This document shows positions 1-12,417 of a stretch of 64,000 bases of DNA, piece by piece. A model generated the notes under the pieces. The model worked only from the letters and a program-made list of their open reading frames with translations. It was not told where the DNA came from and made no database searches. The stretch is from contig BSBN01001483.1 of the NCBI GenBank assembly GCA_027924645.1, positions 1,860,001 to 1,924,000 on the forward strand, written 5' to 3'. Each line of letters opens with the position of its first letter. Within the stretch, counting starts at the first letter, position 1. The stretch is from Cunninghamia lanceolata. Lineage: Eukaryota > Streptophyta > Pinopsida > Cupressales > Cupressaceae. Made by a program: the position numbers and the translations under genes.

Positions 1-39
<39 letters not shown>
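1..39. repeat. (AT)n microsatellite at window edge
   Basis: A pure AT dinucleotide run opens the window. It may continue to the left. Confidence 0.95.
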
Positions 40-42
<3 letters not shown>

Positions 43-1671
43 AAAATTAAATATTTCAACAATACAAAAAAAAAAAAATCAAATATCCAACCAAAAAAAA
101 ATCCAAGCAATAAAATTTCATCCAATCATCATATCATATCAATCAAATCAATCTAAGCAATGATCTCAAATGCAAGTCACACTAATCCATATCAAGCAAC
201 TAATCAATCAAGTCACATTATCCAATCACATCAATGGTCTTGATCCTAATCTTGTCGTAAACTAAATCAATCATCATCATCATCAATGGGATATATCGTT
301 CCCACATCCTTGTGTTGATCTAGGGATATATCGTTCCCCACAATGACAACACTATTATCATCATCATCATCAATCAAACAATAAATCATTGGCTTACGAC
401 TTGACAAGGGCAATACCTTGTTTGTTTTTACATCATTTGAGCATACTAGGAACACTTTCTTGCACTTAGATTGGGTGGACACTCCAATCATCAAATCAAT
501 CCCTCAAATCCAACCAATCAATTCATCTATTCCTCAAACTCAATCCAATACATATCATCTCATCACATCAACACCATATATCAACAAACATCCAATCCAT
601 CCCAATCAATCCCTAACCTGATCAATCTATCCATCCTCATCATCAATAAAACAAAATCAGAACTACATCTCATCTCTATCGTTAAGTGCCTTGATCCCAT
701 GGACACGGGTATGTAGGCAGTCTGGAGTATGAAGGAAGTACCCAGATTCAGGCACAAGGCGATATTCCTCTTTCCTCTCTCTCATCATCTTCTTCTATCA
801 TCTATCTTCATCATTTTTTTCCAATCAATTCTTCCAATCAATAAATCATTTCCTCAAATCATCAGTCTATCACTTCTTCCATTCATCCTTATTAAATCAT
901 TCCAAGCAATGATCCAAATGCAAGTCATCCTTTACCCATACCAATCAAGTCAAACAATCTTGCAAAATTATCCAATTGCATTAATGGTCTTGATCCTAGC
1001 CTTGTTGTAAACCCAATCAATCAATCAATCAATCAATTGCATAATCATCCTTGTGTTGATCTAGGGATACATCATTCCCCACCATGAAAACACTATCATC
1101 ATCATCAATCAATCAATCACTTAATCATTGGTTTACATCTTGACAGGGGCAATACCTTATTTGTTTTTGTATCATTTGTACATGCTTTCTTGCTTGTGTG
1201 TGTTATCTTTTTTATCTTGCATTTGCATCAAATCCAAATCATTCCAGCTAATATTCATATCTTGTGTATATTGGAATAGCTTCTTTAATTACCCTTTGCA
1301 TCTAAGGTCACATTATACCTTTACACATTGTCACCTTGGTTCTTATACCCTGGTGCATAACGTCTTGTGCTAAATCAAACATCATGGTTGCTCACTTTCA
1401 TTGCAGCATAATGCATCATCATTTTCTTCTATCCATTTCCTTATCTTTCTTCCTATCTTGCATCATTCATCTTATTCCTCCTTTATCATTTCGTCTCCTT
1501 TACCAATCCATTTCATTTCAAAAGCCTACCTGTGTTTGTTCAACCCACCTATCCTCTCGAGGGGGCATCCTCATCCTATCTTTTTATCATCATCTTTTTC
1601 CTCTATCCATACCTTATCTTCTTTGAAATGATGTTACTCAACAAAAATTTCATCATCTTGAACATCATCTC
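40..1671 (+). mobile_element. 3' internal non-coding region of a Tat-like Ty3/gypsy element
   Basis: This AT- and TC-rich stretch has no credible gene; its open frames are low-complexity Ser/Ile/Leu-rich products of TCAATC/TCATC runs. It ends in a polypurine tract and an LTR start, so it is the part of a retrotransposon between pol and the 3' LTR. A GTATGTAGGCA word near 700 resembles the CACGTAGGCAAGG word in the clearer Tat element at 12.7-13 kb. The pol genes lie left of the window or are lost. Assignment to Tat rests on the shared tract, LTR start and that word. Confidence 0.6.
222..1180 (+). repeat. Internal direct duplication, offset about 745 bp
   Basis: Positions about 222-440 and 966-1180 are diverged copies of one segment. 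Both contain ATGGTCTTGATCCTA, then CTTGTGTTGATCTAGGGATA, then ATCATTGG and GGGCAATACCTT in the same order. The left copy repeats the GATCTAGGGATATATCGTTCC part once more at 290-340. Confidence 0.8.
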
Positions 1672-1685
1672 AAAGAGGGGTAAAA
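1672..1685 (+). promoter_or_regulatory. Polypurine tract of gypsy element
   Basis: AAAGAGGGGTAAAA directly precedes the LTR start TGTAGACACCC. It is nearly identical to the tract at 17,348-17,361, which precedes TGTATACACC. It primes plus-strand DNA synthesis and fixes the start of the 3' LTR. Confidence 0.8.
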
Positions 1686-2550
1686 TGTAGACACCCAAAA
1701 TTGTCCCATTTCATTATCTATGCATTAAACTCATATTGCATACCTTGATTTTGTCTAACACACTTATATTTCATTTTCCTCTTCATATCTTTAATTAATT
1801 AAATAAATTATATTTACTTAATTAATGTTCATTATTTTTCCATCTACCATCAAATATCTTCCATTAAATGATTAAATAATTTAATTGTTGCATCATTCTT
1901 CTAATAAATTAATAAATAAAATTAATTATTTTATTTATTTATTCATCATCCACTTAAATTAAATAAATAAATGTTATTTATTTAATTTAATTTATCTTCT
2001 ATTCTTATCTTATTCCTCCAAATGTGCAAGGGCCCCTTTTGTCCATAAAATAGAAAAAATAAAATGTGGGAATTAATAAATCAAAAAAATCATTTATCCT
2101 TATCACTCCAACTCTAAAATAGAAAAAGCATTCTATCTTGGAAAGGAATCTTATCTTCATTAACAACCCATCTAAGGTTTCTAAATAAAGTGTCTTTTTA
2201 TAGACACTTGGCATGTGCACGTTCATCCTCTTCTCTCATCCATTGATCTTTCCTTTCTTCCTCCACTGTTGATCATCCTCTCACCTTTGTCTATAAATAT
2301 GGCCTCTCACAAGCCATTTGGTATGCATTGAGTTTGATATCATTATGCTGCTGAAATCACATTAGAACCTTTGTATCACTCAATCTTTCATCCATTTTTC
2401 ATCTATGTTCTTTCATCCAATCTTTATTCTATCAACGTTATGCTACAGATTGAAACAATCAATATTCAATAAGTCGAATCAATCTTTCAATCATGTATGC
2501 ATCATTTGAGGTATTCGAAAAGGTTTGGATCTAAGGTAATATGTATGTAA
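1686..2550 (+). mobile_element. 3' LTR of Tat-like gypsy element
   Basis: The LTR starts with TG right after the polypurine tract. Its first half is made of TAAATAAATTAATT-type AT-rich words, as in the second LTR at 17,362. It holds a TATA box at 2292-2299 and further downstream sequence rich in ATCAATC. The right end is not defined by any repeat in the window, so 2550 is an estimate. Confidence 0.6.
2292..2299 (+). promoter_or_regulatory. LTR TATA box
   Basis: TATAAATA sits about 605 bp into the LTR, a usual place for the U3 promoter. The LTR at 17,362 has the same word about 673 bp in. Confidence 0.6.
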
Positions 2551-2606
2551 TTTTTTTTACCTTCATTTGTCCAAATTTTCTTGTTTACACATATAAATAG
2601 TTGAAG

Positions 2607-2759
2607 ATGAAGAAGTTTGGTCCTTGTAGAATTATCAAGAAGTTTGATTCAAGAAATGCATATGAAGTTGAAATACCAAAAGGTTTGGGTGTATCACTAT
2701 TGTTTAACATTATAAACTTGTATGAATACCATGAAGGAGAGTTCAAAGAAATAGAGTAG
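2607..2759 (+). pseudogene. Ty3/gypsy integrase C-terminal fragment
   Basis: A 50-codon open piece begins MKKFGPCRIIKKFDSRNAYE and contains FNIINLYEYHEG before a TAG. This matches the integrase C-terminal pattern of chromovirus-type gypsy elements, K-F-G-P-C-[RK]-I-x-K-K followed by AYEVxLP and FNVADLYEYH. Nothing upstream within 50 bp is coding and the sequence after the stop quickly loses sense, so this is an isolated scrap. It belongs to a different lineage from the Tat integrase at 11.8 kb. Confidence 0.7.
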
Positions 2760-4956
2760 AGGTAGATTAGAGAAAATAGGTATTGTAGTAATAGGCTAAA
2801 GAAATTTAAGAAACACTTGGTAGTAGAGTTGGTGATATAGAAGACAAGTTTGATTAAATATTTGACATGGATATCTATATTTTGGTTTCCCTCTAGCCAT
2901 CCTAAAGTGAGGGACTCAAATTTTTAATTACCCGGGGTGTGTCTTATGGTGTAAGAGTAATCTTGCATCACCTAAAAAATATTTCCTTTCACATTTTTCT
3001 ATTGTTTCACAGGCATATAATAATGTTCTAGTCATCTTACTCTTACTGTAAAGTACTATTCCCATTGCAAATACATATCCTTGTTCTAGTTAGCATTCAA
3101 CACATTTAGAGTCATGGACTAAAGATCTTACAGTCTAGCATTGAAATTCATTTATAAGGTACCACAATTCACTTTAATAACATTAGAAGACATCCAAGTT
3201 CATCATAGTTTGATTCTACATTGATATGATGTAATTTCTCAATTCTAGACATTGGCCAGTAATGTAATTTACCCAAGTAGACATGTTCAACCATGTAGCA
3301 AAGGTACAAGATTTGAGCCAACACTTGAACATATTTCCATGTTTATTGGTCTTACGAAGGTTCATGATTAGAACTACATCAAGTTACATTGTATATCTCT
3401 CATCGCATTTTGTATTCTTCCTAAATGGGCCTATCTACACATTTTGTGTGCATTGAACATTGTACACCTTGTTGGTTCACACAATTCAACCTATTTTATT
3501 GACCTCTCTATATAAACCTTAAGTTATCAACCATTGAAGAATTAAGTTTACAGATTATTGTTGTGAGGTTTCACAACATGCCCCATTTTGCCTCAGCAAA
3601 ATAGGGACCTAACCTTTTTTTCTTTTTCTTGTGTGTTTTCCTACTTTGGATGGTTTGGTAAAAGTAATGTCCTGATTAGGGTCAAGAAAGACAAGTTCAA
3701 CAAGTCCCCTAGAAAAGGTCTCCATTGGGTAGACAATCGAATTTAGAACAACTTTGCCTTTTGAATCATATCAAAATTTGGGAAAATAAGAAAGTTATGT
3801 CCTAATGATGTCATTCCCTTTTGTCCAGCACAAGAAGCAATGAAGGAAGTAAGGTCTTCAAAATGCTGAGTGATGACCATTCATGATTTCGACCAACAGT
3901 TTTAAGCCACGTGTCCATATGGATATTTTGCGTATCTTAGAATATTTTAAGAAGAATTAGAACCCAATGGCCTTCTGTTGGTCAATGATGTTTGACTTTA
4001 CCATCTTGATGACGTCATATGGACACATCCATATGGACATGCTAATCAGAGATCCATTTTCATATCTAGATGCACCCTTTTTTCACATTCAATGTTGTTT
4101 AGGGAAGCCATTGGATTTTAATTTTGAAAAGCGTGCTCATGGACACCTATAGAAATCTCTCATGTTTTCACTTGAGGAATTCACCTAATCACTTGGACCA
4201 ATTAATAATCCCTAAATGGAAGGATTTACTAGGTTAAAAAGGGTAATTTCTCTCGTATTCTTCACATTGTTGCATTTGAAAGCTAAAATCTACATAGAGA
4301 GTTCAAGGAATTGTAGGTGGCTACAACGGAGTTGTGATGAGGAGCAAAACTACATGGAGGGTTGTCTGCTAAACTACATTTTTTGTATACTTCAATACAT
4401 CTAGGTTAAGGTCTTCACAAATAGGTACGTATGCGACAAAACCTTCTCTTATCATTTTCATGGTGATATTGCATATTTTTACGTAGGTAAAAGGTTAGAA
4501 TGTTGAAATTAGATGAATCAGAGTTAATTTGTTTTACAACATATCACCCTAAGAATGCTCTATTTATCCACTTGTAGAAATTGGAAGGTATTGACACAAT
4601 TGCATTACCTAAACCCTAGTTTAAGACATGGACAATCTAAATTTGTAGGTCAGGATGCAACTCCATATAGATAAACATGATGCAGGGTTCAAGGATGATA
4701 TGTTCCTAGAATCAAAAGTGTGTGCAATAAATATTGATTTGCAGAGGATACACACTGTGGCTGTATAGATCTAGATGCTTTTAGAATGAGGATTCAGAGC
4801 AGAGAAGACAATCCTATTTGAAGAATGTAGTAACCATAGTGACGTTTTACGTGATAGGATTTTCATATGCTACTGAGGCTTTAGAATTGGTGATTGAGTG
4901 CGTATAGCACTATAACATGGTCAGTCGAAGGGTTGAACACTAAGGAAGGGTATATG
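2760..4956. other. No gene seen; old repeat-derived DNA
   Basis: No frame longer than about 60 codons carries recognisable protein sequence. A TATATAAA word lies near 3511 and GTCCATATGGA words occur near 3912 and 4029. The start of the reading frame at 4957 may extend a little further left. Confidence 0.6.
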
Positions 4957-5918
4957 TTGACCTCTCGGTTGATGGCATTACAAAGGTCTTCAATTTACCC
5001 ACATCCTGGGGCATATATGTGCTTGATACGACAACGCTTGTTACAGAGTTTGATGGAAACCTGATGAATCGCAGGAAGGTCATCTTCTTAGGATATAGAG
5101 ATCCAAGGAATAAATCCAAGGTTGTAGCCAAAATACCCCAGCATCTATATAAATATGACTTTTCCCTGGAAATCCAATATATGGTAGTGTTACTCAGCTG
5201 GATGAGCGGGAAGGATAACTTAGGAAACTTTGAGTCGTGAATGTATGGGTTGATCCACATGGTAATTGATAACAAACAAACTATGCAGTGGGCCAAAATC
5301 ATTAGTTATGCCATGTATGAGAAACTAGTCCGATGGAGGAAGAAGAAGGACAGAGTTTTCCACATGACCTCATATTTAGTTTATGCATGTGCATGTAAGT
5401 CAACTTTCAATGGATTACAAACTATAGGAAGGTTGGGTCACTTTCCTCATGATAAAACTTCATGGGAGCACTATCCTCAACTAGAGAGAAAGTAGTTCAT
5501 TCCACATTATAAGGTAGTGAATGATTGCTTCATAATGCATCTGGTTTGGCTCATGGAAGGAGATAGAGCTAAATGGCTATCAATAGGAGCTCAAGAGAGG
5601 ATACATCCTCATGGGGCTTGGTTCATCCAATTCCCCTCATATTCATACATTAGGATGGAAGGTTTCATTATAAACCCATTCATGCTACCTAGGTATCCTA
5701 CAGACAAGGTGGTCCTAATGGAGATAGTCAGGCAAATTATTCTAGCCTTTGAGGCATATAAGAGAAAAGAGGGTAGGAGAAATGTAAAATTCCTTTTGGA
5801 CATAAACTGGTTTGTGTGTGGGTCCATAGACAATGCAAAATTGGCAGAGGCTGATCTACAAATGTTACACTTCAACTGTTTCCCTTGGTTAGAGACTATG
5901 ACCCTTATCATAGGTTAG
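4957..5918 (+). pseudogene. Unknown element-borne protein, N-terminal block (broken)
   Basis: One frame runs for about 320 codons, broken only by TGA at 5238 and TAG at 5493, starting VDLSVDGITKVFNLPTSWGI. Features include YGLIHMVIDNKQTMQWAKII and a tryptophan-rich stretch around 5570-5650. I do not recognise the family with confidence. The general look (a DGI-x-KVFNLP segment followed by helical blocks) recalls transposon-associated plant proteins of the PMD or transposase-32 kind, but this is weak. A one-base shift near 5885 moves the continuation to the next frame, so it is the first third of a larger dead gene ending at 8702. Confidence 0.55.
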
Positions 5919-7090
5919 AGAGATTTAACAATAAGAAATACAAGCATGTCACCCACTTGGAGGATTATTGGGCTAATTGTGATGATTAATATGAAGTGAG
6001 GAAAAGGGGGTATTAAAGACTGACCTTGAACCAAATGAGAACTATTGGATATCCGGAGGTGCCACCCTAGATCAAGGTAGATGATGCAGATATTTTGGAT
6101 CCTGAATATGAGGATAAAATATACAATGAGCCACTAGATTCCCCAGATTGGACTGAGGAAGATGAAACATCTATTGATGTTATCACATCCAAGGTGATGG
6201 GGATAACCAAGAATTGGGTGAATAGGAAAATTAATGAATTAAAAATTAAAGGGACTTCCATCACCTTTGATAAGAAGAGGAAAACGAGGGAGAGGGATGA
6301 GCCAGATTTTGATGACTTCCTTATTCATAAAAGGAAAGTCATGGAGGCCAAGTTGGTCCAACCAGGATCTTCTAGAGCTTCAGAGGAATTTACTATAGAA
6401 GATATCACTATTGCTACCATGCCATCACCTCCTAGGGATGTGCCCCAAGCAACCATTCCTCTATCCTTATCCAAAGTTGCAAGGATGAAAGAGAAAGAGC
6501 ATGCAAATATAGAGGTAGAGAAGGGGCATGATGATTTGCTAAAGGGAGTAGGTATTCCCAAACATAAGACATATCAAGGCCCAATGATGAGAGGGTCTAC
6601 CTCCAAATCAACTAGCATTCAAACTGGAGAGCATTTGGATCCTGCACTGCATGTAGCTAATGACTTACAACACAATCTGCCAGCAGTAGAAATCATTAAG
6701 GTAAAAAGTGAATTAGCCAAAGAGGCAAGAATAGAGGCAATAAAAAAGGAAGCCAATCAGCTTTTACCTTTGTGTCAAATGATTGATTTGACTGATGATG
6801 AGATTACCAGGGATGTGACTGCCCATCCTATAGAGAGATTGCTAAGGCATATTGGACCTACAGTTGGAGATGCATCTCAAGAAGGACGCGGTGGTATGGA
6901 AGTTAAAAATCCTAAGTCCCCTAAGGTAGAAGTACCAATAGGGCATCTGGATGTCCTAATAGTCACCATCATGAGTCCAAAGATAATACATTTGTCATAT
7001 CAACTTGGGGCTAGTGATGAAGAGGAAGAAATTGTTAGAGAGCCTAATACATGGGGGAGATACATAAATGGATATAGACATCTAGACTAA
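5888..7090 (+). pseudogene. Unknown element-borne protein, middle block (broken)
   Basis: This continues the preceding block in another frame: VRDYDPYHRLERFNNKKYKH runs into three stops before 6080 and then a 331-codon open stretch (6095-7090). The block is charged and low in aromatic residues. It has a SPDWTEEDET acidic segment, a KRKTRERDEPDFDD segment and several Lys/Glu-rich helices, and looks like a disordered linker. No catalytic motif is visible. The frame changes again after 7090. Confidence 0.5.
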
Positions 7091-7100
7091 GGGAACACAA

Positions 7101-8702
7101 CAAGATGTCCAGATGGATGAAGACAGACATGAACAACATAAGTCCACATCCGTACAACATGCTCAAATGGATAAGGAGACTGATGAGGAGGTAAATCAAA
7201 GGCAGAGCATGTAAGACCCTCATCAGGATATTTAGTATCTAGATCAGCCAGAAGAACAACCTAAAGGTGATTGTAGTGGTGGAGTGGGTCAGGATAAATA
7301 GGATGATACATCATGTGCAGACCAGCAGCCACTGGCATAAGAGGAGATTCATGGGGATAAAGGTGGCAATTAGGAAATGATTGAATAGTCAGAGAATCTA
7401 GAGGTAATCCCACCAATGCAAGATAATGATAAATAAATAGAAATACATGATGCTCACATTGAGTAACTAGACCAAATAGTGTCAGGGTCAAATATTTTGT
7501 CATGGATAGCATTAGACGTGGAGCCTCTTGTCTAGGACTCGATGCATTTTGACTTTAAATCATTAGTCACATTAGATAATGTCAAGCCCAAATGCAATAA
7601 TAGGGCCATATCCACAATAAAAAGAGATTCTACAACCAAGAAAAGAATAACAAAAGTGGTTGTTCCCCTTGTGGACAAGAGCAAAGGAGAAATAAGTGCA
7701 AAAGAATTCCAAGTCACTACAATTGACTTAGGACATTCGATGGCTAATCAAGACATTGAGGAGCTTAAGGAGAGCACTGAGGCCATTACAGCCTGGATGA
7801 AGAGGTTGAAGGCCAAAAATAAGGAGTTGAAGGAGCAAACTGCTCAACTTCAGACTTTCATCAAAGAATTAGTTAAGCCTATAAGATTAACATCTGCAAT
7901 GAAGACAACAGAGAGGCCTTTTACTTTGGCCTTGGTAATCCAATAGAAAATAATGGGTCTGGATGCCCAAAAGCATCAAGCTCAAGTCATGAACAAGTGG
8001 TTCACACAATTCATGGGTGCATGGGAAATGGTAATAAGGGTATCCTTGGCCAATTGGAACACTTTGGTTAATTTGAAGGAAGGAGCAGAGTTTCTAAAAA
8101 GAACATCTAGATAGAGGCTCATCCAAAGTGATTATGCCCTGGATAGGTTGAGGGAGATAAAGAATATGAAGGATCAAGATCTCTTGAAGAATAAAATCTT
8201 GACCATCCAGACCTTACATGAGGTAAGAACATGGATCCAGGAATTACAATTTGAGGTAGATGTCTTGAAAATATGCATATCTAAGATAGGGGATACAAGT
8301 ATAAAGGTCCATGACCTGTTGTCAGATGAGATGAAAATTTTGGAGGAGCTGCTTGGTGATTCAATGGTGGAGACAAGGACACTTGATGAATAGGGATCTA
8401 TACAGACATTCATGGACAAATTTAAACCAGCACTACAAGATCCTGTGCTTCATTTCTCAGAGGATGCTATGGATGAAATAGTAGAGATTAAGGTTAAAAT
8501 AAAGGCATATAATGAGAAGATAGATAATATGGCAGCTAGGGTAATAGCCCTTGGTGAACAATTAAAGGTGTTGGCATATGCAAGAGTAAAGGCCCAAATA
8601 GGTGACGAATTCCAAGTAGACACTATGGTGCTTGCATATGACTTCTATCAGAATTTGGATATAGGGGTTGTCATCATAGAGGGATTCGATATATCTAAAT
8701 AG
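7101..8702 (+). pseudogene. Unknown element-borne protein, coiled-coil C-terminal block (broken)
   Basis: One frame can be read from about 7101 to the TAG at 8700-8702 with about a dozen stops. Those between 7200 and 7470 mostly read as TAG or TAA where CAG or CAA would fit. Cleaner parts are 7542-7946, 8148-8393 and 8412-8702. They contain heptad-like helices, for example MANQDIEELKESTEA and MKRLKAKNKELKEQTAQLQ, so a long coiled coil is likely. The function is unknown. The frame ends just before LTR-like sequence, which fits a 3'-proximal extra gene of an LTR retrotransposon. Confidence 0.55.
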
Positions 8703-9756
8703 GATATGCAAATAGATGTTGTTGCAAATATGATAAGGAATATTCCCTACCAGTTATTCCCTATTACTATTTACCAGCTGGCAACACGTGCCACTCTTTT
8801 GGATTGTTGAATTTGTCAAAGGAATCTTAGTCATTAATTATTTTGGATGGATCTTAACCATTGGATCATTGTAATTGATCTTATCCTTGTTCTATAAAAG
8901 GACATTGATCATCATTTGCAAAGGGAGATTGAATTGTTGAGCTTGTAAGTGCTAAGTTTGTATTTTTTGCAACTTGTGGCTTCCCAAGATTCTTTCTCAG
9001 GATCACATGTATATGTACATATTCTAAAGCATACTAAATGAAAATGGAGAAATAGATTACTTCCTAATCATAAATCTTATGTAGTATCTAGTTGATTTCT
9101 GATGTGTAATGGTGGATTGTTGCGTTCAAACTAAAGTGCATTTGCTTTAATTGCATATTACCATCATCTTTTCCTCTAAAGATTTGTACTAACTATGTGT
9201 AGTTGTGGAGATTCCTGGAAAAATGTGGTTTGGTTCTTCTCCTTTTCATGAAAGTATCAAAGTATGTATGTGGACCATTGATTAAAGCTTAGAAATTTTA
9301 GCATTCACATTCTCTAAACCTTATCTTTTGACATTTCATTTCATAACAATCATAAATAACTGCAAATAATGATAAATAATAAGTAGATGCGTAGAGAGAA
9401 TATGCTAAATTAGTATAAATAATTGTATATCTAGAGTATATTTTAGTGAATTGCACATCATAGTGAATATCCATGCAAAAAATGGCAAATCGTAGTGAAA
9501 TATATGCTTACTAACACAATCTTTGAGTAAATTTGAAGTGTAGAAGCAAAGATCAATTTAAATTGGAGATAGTTCGAGAAGAACTAATCAAACCTAGATA
9601 TATCTCCATAATTAGTCTAAAGAAAGGATATATTCAAGTGAATTACTAAGAGTTAGGGTCAGATTGACATATATTTGCTTACATCTTGACTTAATCGTGT
9701 AAGATTTAATGGAATTGTGGAGAATATATGCAAAATAGGTACAAATTGTATACACC
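8703..9756 (+). other. Putative LTR remnant with TATA box; no gene
   Basis: The stretch after the dead gene has no coding frame. TATAAAAG at 8893-8900 is followed about 40 bp later by GAGATTGAATTGTTGAGC, a promoter and leader layout typical of LTRs. No second copy lies in the window to define its borders. TGTATACACC at 9748-9757 matches the first bases of the LTR at 17,362 but is not preceded by a purine tract. Confidence 0.4.
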
Positions 9757-9809
9757 TAAAATGTGTACATCGAATCAAAAATGGTACAAGTATCCAGGTA
9801 TGTCTAACC

Positions 9810-11811
9810 CTACTGTCGTGGAACACTGTTCCCTATGCTGCCCTCTCCTCTATCTCCCCCTGACTGCTGGGGACCCTTCACTGATCCTATAGACCATGAT
9901 CCACCTACTCTCTGAGATGCCCCTGACTGGCTCCTGAAGCTGGGTGCACACTGATCCGCTGACACTGCCCCATGATATACACCTCTATAATACTGAGCCT
10001 GCACTTGAGCCTGTGCTCTGGCAAGCTCACCCTGAACCTGGGCTAACTATGTCTGGGCCTGCTGTAGCTGTGATACCAAAAAGTTTGAAGTACCATCTAT
10101 ACCCATGGCTGCCACTGTTGTATCCCTCTCTACTCTCATAGCCCGCATGCTAGCTAAAGCTACATCTCTCTCTCTGGTCAACTCTGATACCTGTCCTGCA
10201 TCTGCATCCCTATGAGACTCTACTGCTCTCATATGGGCCCTCAGCTGCCTAATCTGACCCTGTAGTGCAACCATGGCCTGCTGCTATAAATCAGGCTGTG
10301 GAGCCTGCCCTACTTGTCCCTGTCTCGGTGCCACCTGCTGTGCTAGCACCTGACCCTACACCTATTGCGGAGCCACCTGTTGTGGTGGCAACGCCTATCT
10401 CTGTGGTGCTACCTGCTGTGCTGGTGCATATGCCTGTACCTGTCCTGCAGCCTGCAGCTATGCAACTACCTACTGCCCTGATGGTCCCTCCCTAGACCTC
10501 CTCCTCCTATGTCTGGGTCTCCCACCTCCTCTTCCATCTCCTCCATCATCCCCTTGGTCTCCTCTCCTCCTCCTCCTGCCCACTCTACCCTCATCATCTA
10601 AATCCTCCTCATCTATCCGAGGAGATAACTCTCCAGGACCTGAGTATCTAGGGAATGGATGCATTGCAAACCACTCCTCATAGTCGGCTATCATGCCTGC
10701 GTCTACTATGTCCCTCCTCATCGACCAAGCCACATGAAGAATCTACTAGAAGTCTACCAAGGCCTCCTCATAATATTCCACAGGTCCCCACCTGAATCAC
10801 TCTGCATGGGTCCTAACAAATTATGCCTGGCCCTGTGGTCTACCCTATACTCAGCCAAACTGCCTCTGTACCTTGCTCACAATCTGTCGCTCTAGTATGT
10901 ATCGGGTCCTCCCAATAAGCAATCGTGTCTGAAAATAGTAAGGCAACTCATTAGCCTCATCATCCCATACCTCAAAGTCCAAGTATGGGTGCCAGATCAC
11001 TACATCCAGGTTGTCGAACACCTGTCTCCAGTACTGCAGCTTCCCCAGCTTATGCTGGGAAATCACACCTGCATAGCCATAACTGTAAGGCTCACCCTTC
11101 TGCCTATGAAATAAGCATACTGGCCGTGTCATAGCTATGTGCTCCCACAACGAAAACTGTAAGAGCGACATGCCTGCTGACAAACTGGATCCTCTATGGT
11201 ACACCACCTGGTGCATATCTCTATATAGGTGTGGAAGCACGCACACGCCCCATGCATACTGAGTCCCATCGGTGATCATACTCTCTAACACTCTCCCCCA
11301 GCCAATCAAGAAGCTATGTGACCTCCTATCAGGGCATACTACACCACTAATCAATCCTTCCACGATGCCTAGGAAGTAGTCATAGCAGTCATGTATGTCC
11401 TGCCATGAAATCACCTGCTCTACCAACTTTGGGTCATCAAACACCCACCTGCACTCGGCCAACCCAGCATCCTGCTGTGACTCATACTCGACCAACTCTC
11501 CCTGAATCAAGAGGTGCAGAATCTGATACACGTCCTCCAGAGTGACCGCCATCTCCCCCGTCAGAAGATGGAATGTACCATCCTCATTGTGGAATCGCTC
11601 CATTGCTGCCATCAACATAGCCCAATTCGCACGAACCTCAGGCATGAAGCAAACATAATGCAGACCCATAGCAGCTAGAGCCTCACGATCTATCTCAGTC
11701 AACATGTACCGCTATAAGAACGGCAACAGGAACTGCTCTCGTGACATAAGGACATCCCGAAGATCCTCCTACAACCAAGTAAAGCATATCGTCAACAAAT
11801 TCCATATCCAA
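9810..11811 (-). pseudogene. Plant mobile domain (PMD) protein, copy 1, antisense gene of Tat element
   Basis: The minus strand encodes a PMD protein (PF10536-like) of the transposon-borne type. From 11,705 it reads MLTEIDREALAAMGLHYVCF, then a GEMAVTLEDVYQILHL motif, LISGVVCPDRRSHSFLIGWG and an RARG-like basic tail, with 285 open codons. The same frame continues through six stops (Gln/Arg positions) at about 10,734-10,850. It then enters an acidic Asp/Glu-Gly-Arg-rich tail, a short coiled coil (10,047-10,274) and a Gln/Gly-rich end at 9810. A one-base difference from copy 2 near 11,730 shifts the N-terminus (MDFVDGMLYLVVAGS in copy 2) out of frame. PMD proteins are often carried antisense, between pol and the 3' LTR, in Tat-lineage elements. 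Here the gene instead abuts integrase at its right edge. Confidence 0.8.
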
Positions 11812-12417
11812 CACCACTTTTTGACTCCTTACTACCCCCAAGGCAATGGCTAGGCTGAGGCATCTAATAAAACTATCCTGAAAATCCTAAAGAAGACTGT
11901 CAATGATGCAGGCCGAGATTGGCATGTCCAACTGAATCCAGCCATGTGGGCCTACCGCACGAGCATCCGCATACCCACAGGTGCAACACCATATTCCCTC
12001 ATCTATGGATCTGAAGCTATCTTGCCCATTGAAGTTGAGATGCCATCCTTGCGAGTTTCACAAAAAGGCCTCATATCAAATGAAGAATACAGAGTGTCTA
12101 GACTTCAAGAATTAGAGCTGCTCGAAGAGAGAAGGCAACAAGCCTTTAACCACCTGAAAGCATATCAAAAATAGATGTCCCAAAGTTATAACCACAAGGT
12201 AAAGCCTTGAGTATTCCAAGTTGGTGACCTAGTCCTCAGAGAAAATCCCATAAATCAGCAAGATAGAGAAAAGAAAGGAAAGTTTGAGCCTAACTGGCTA
12301 GGTGCCTATGTCATCATTGCAGCTTATGGATCAGGGGCATATCAATTGGCTACATCCAAAGGTGAACTATTCGATGATCCTATCAATAGCATGCATCTTC
12401 ACAAGTTCTATACCTAA
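11812..12417 (+). pseudogene. Tat-type Ty3/gypsy integrase C-terminus
   Basis: The plus strand reads HHFLTPYYPQGNG, a stop, then AEASNKT, DWHVQLNPAMWAYRTSIR, PTGATPYSLIYGSEAILPIE, VGDLVLRENP and FEPNWLGAYVI, ending SMHLHKFYT and TAA. This is the second half of the integrase core, including the E of AEASNKT in the DDE triad, plus the C-terminal domain of Tat/Athila-type elements. Stops at GNG*AE (expected Q), after AYQK, and at VKP*VF (expected R) disable it. Everything upstream (gag, protease, RT, RNase H, the integrase zinc domain and the first two catalytic Asp) is missing because PMD copy 1 is joined directly to it at 11,811/11,812. Confidence 0.88.

Noticed and set aside
418..1631. Several plus-strand frames of 67-96 residues
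   Set aside because: Low-complexity translations of TCAATC/TCATC-rich retrotransposon DNA with no conserved motif.
9748..9757. TGTATACACC as the start of a 5' LTR
   Set aside because: Only about ten bases match the LTR at 17,362, no purine tract precedes it, and homology with the other PMD copy begins within 20 bp.
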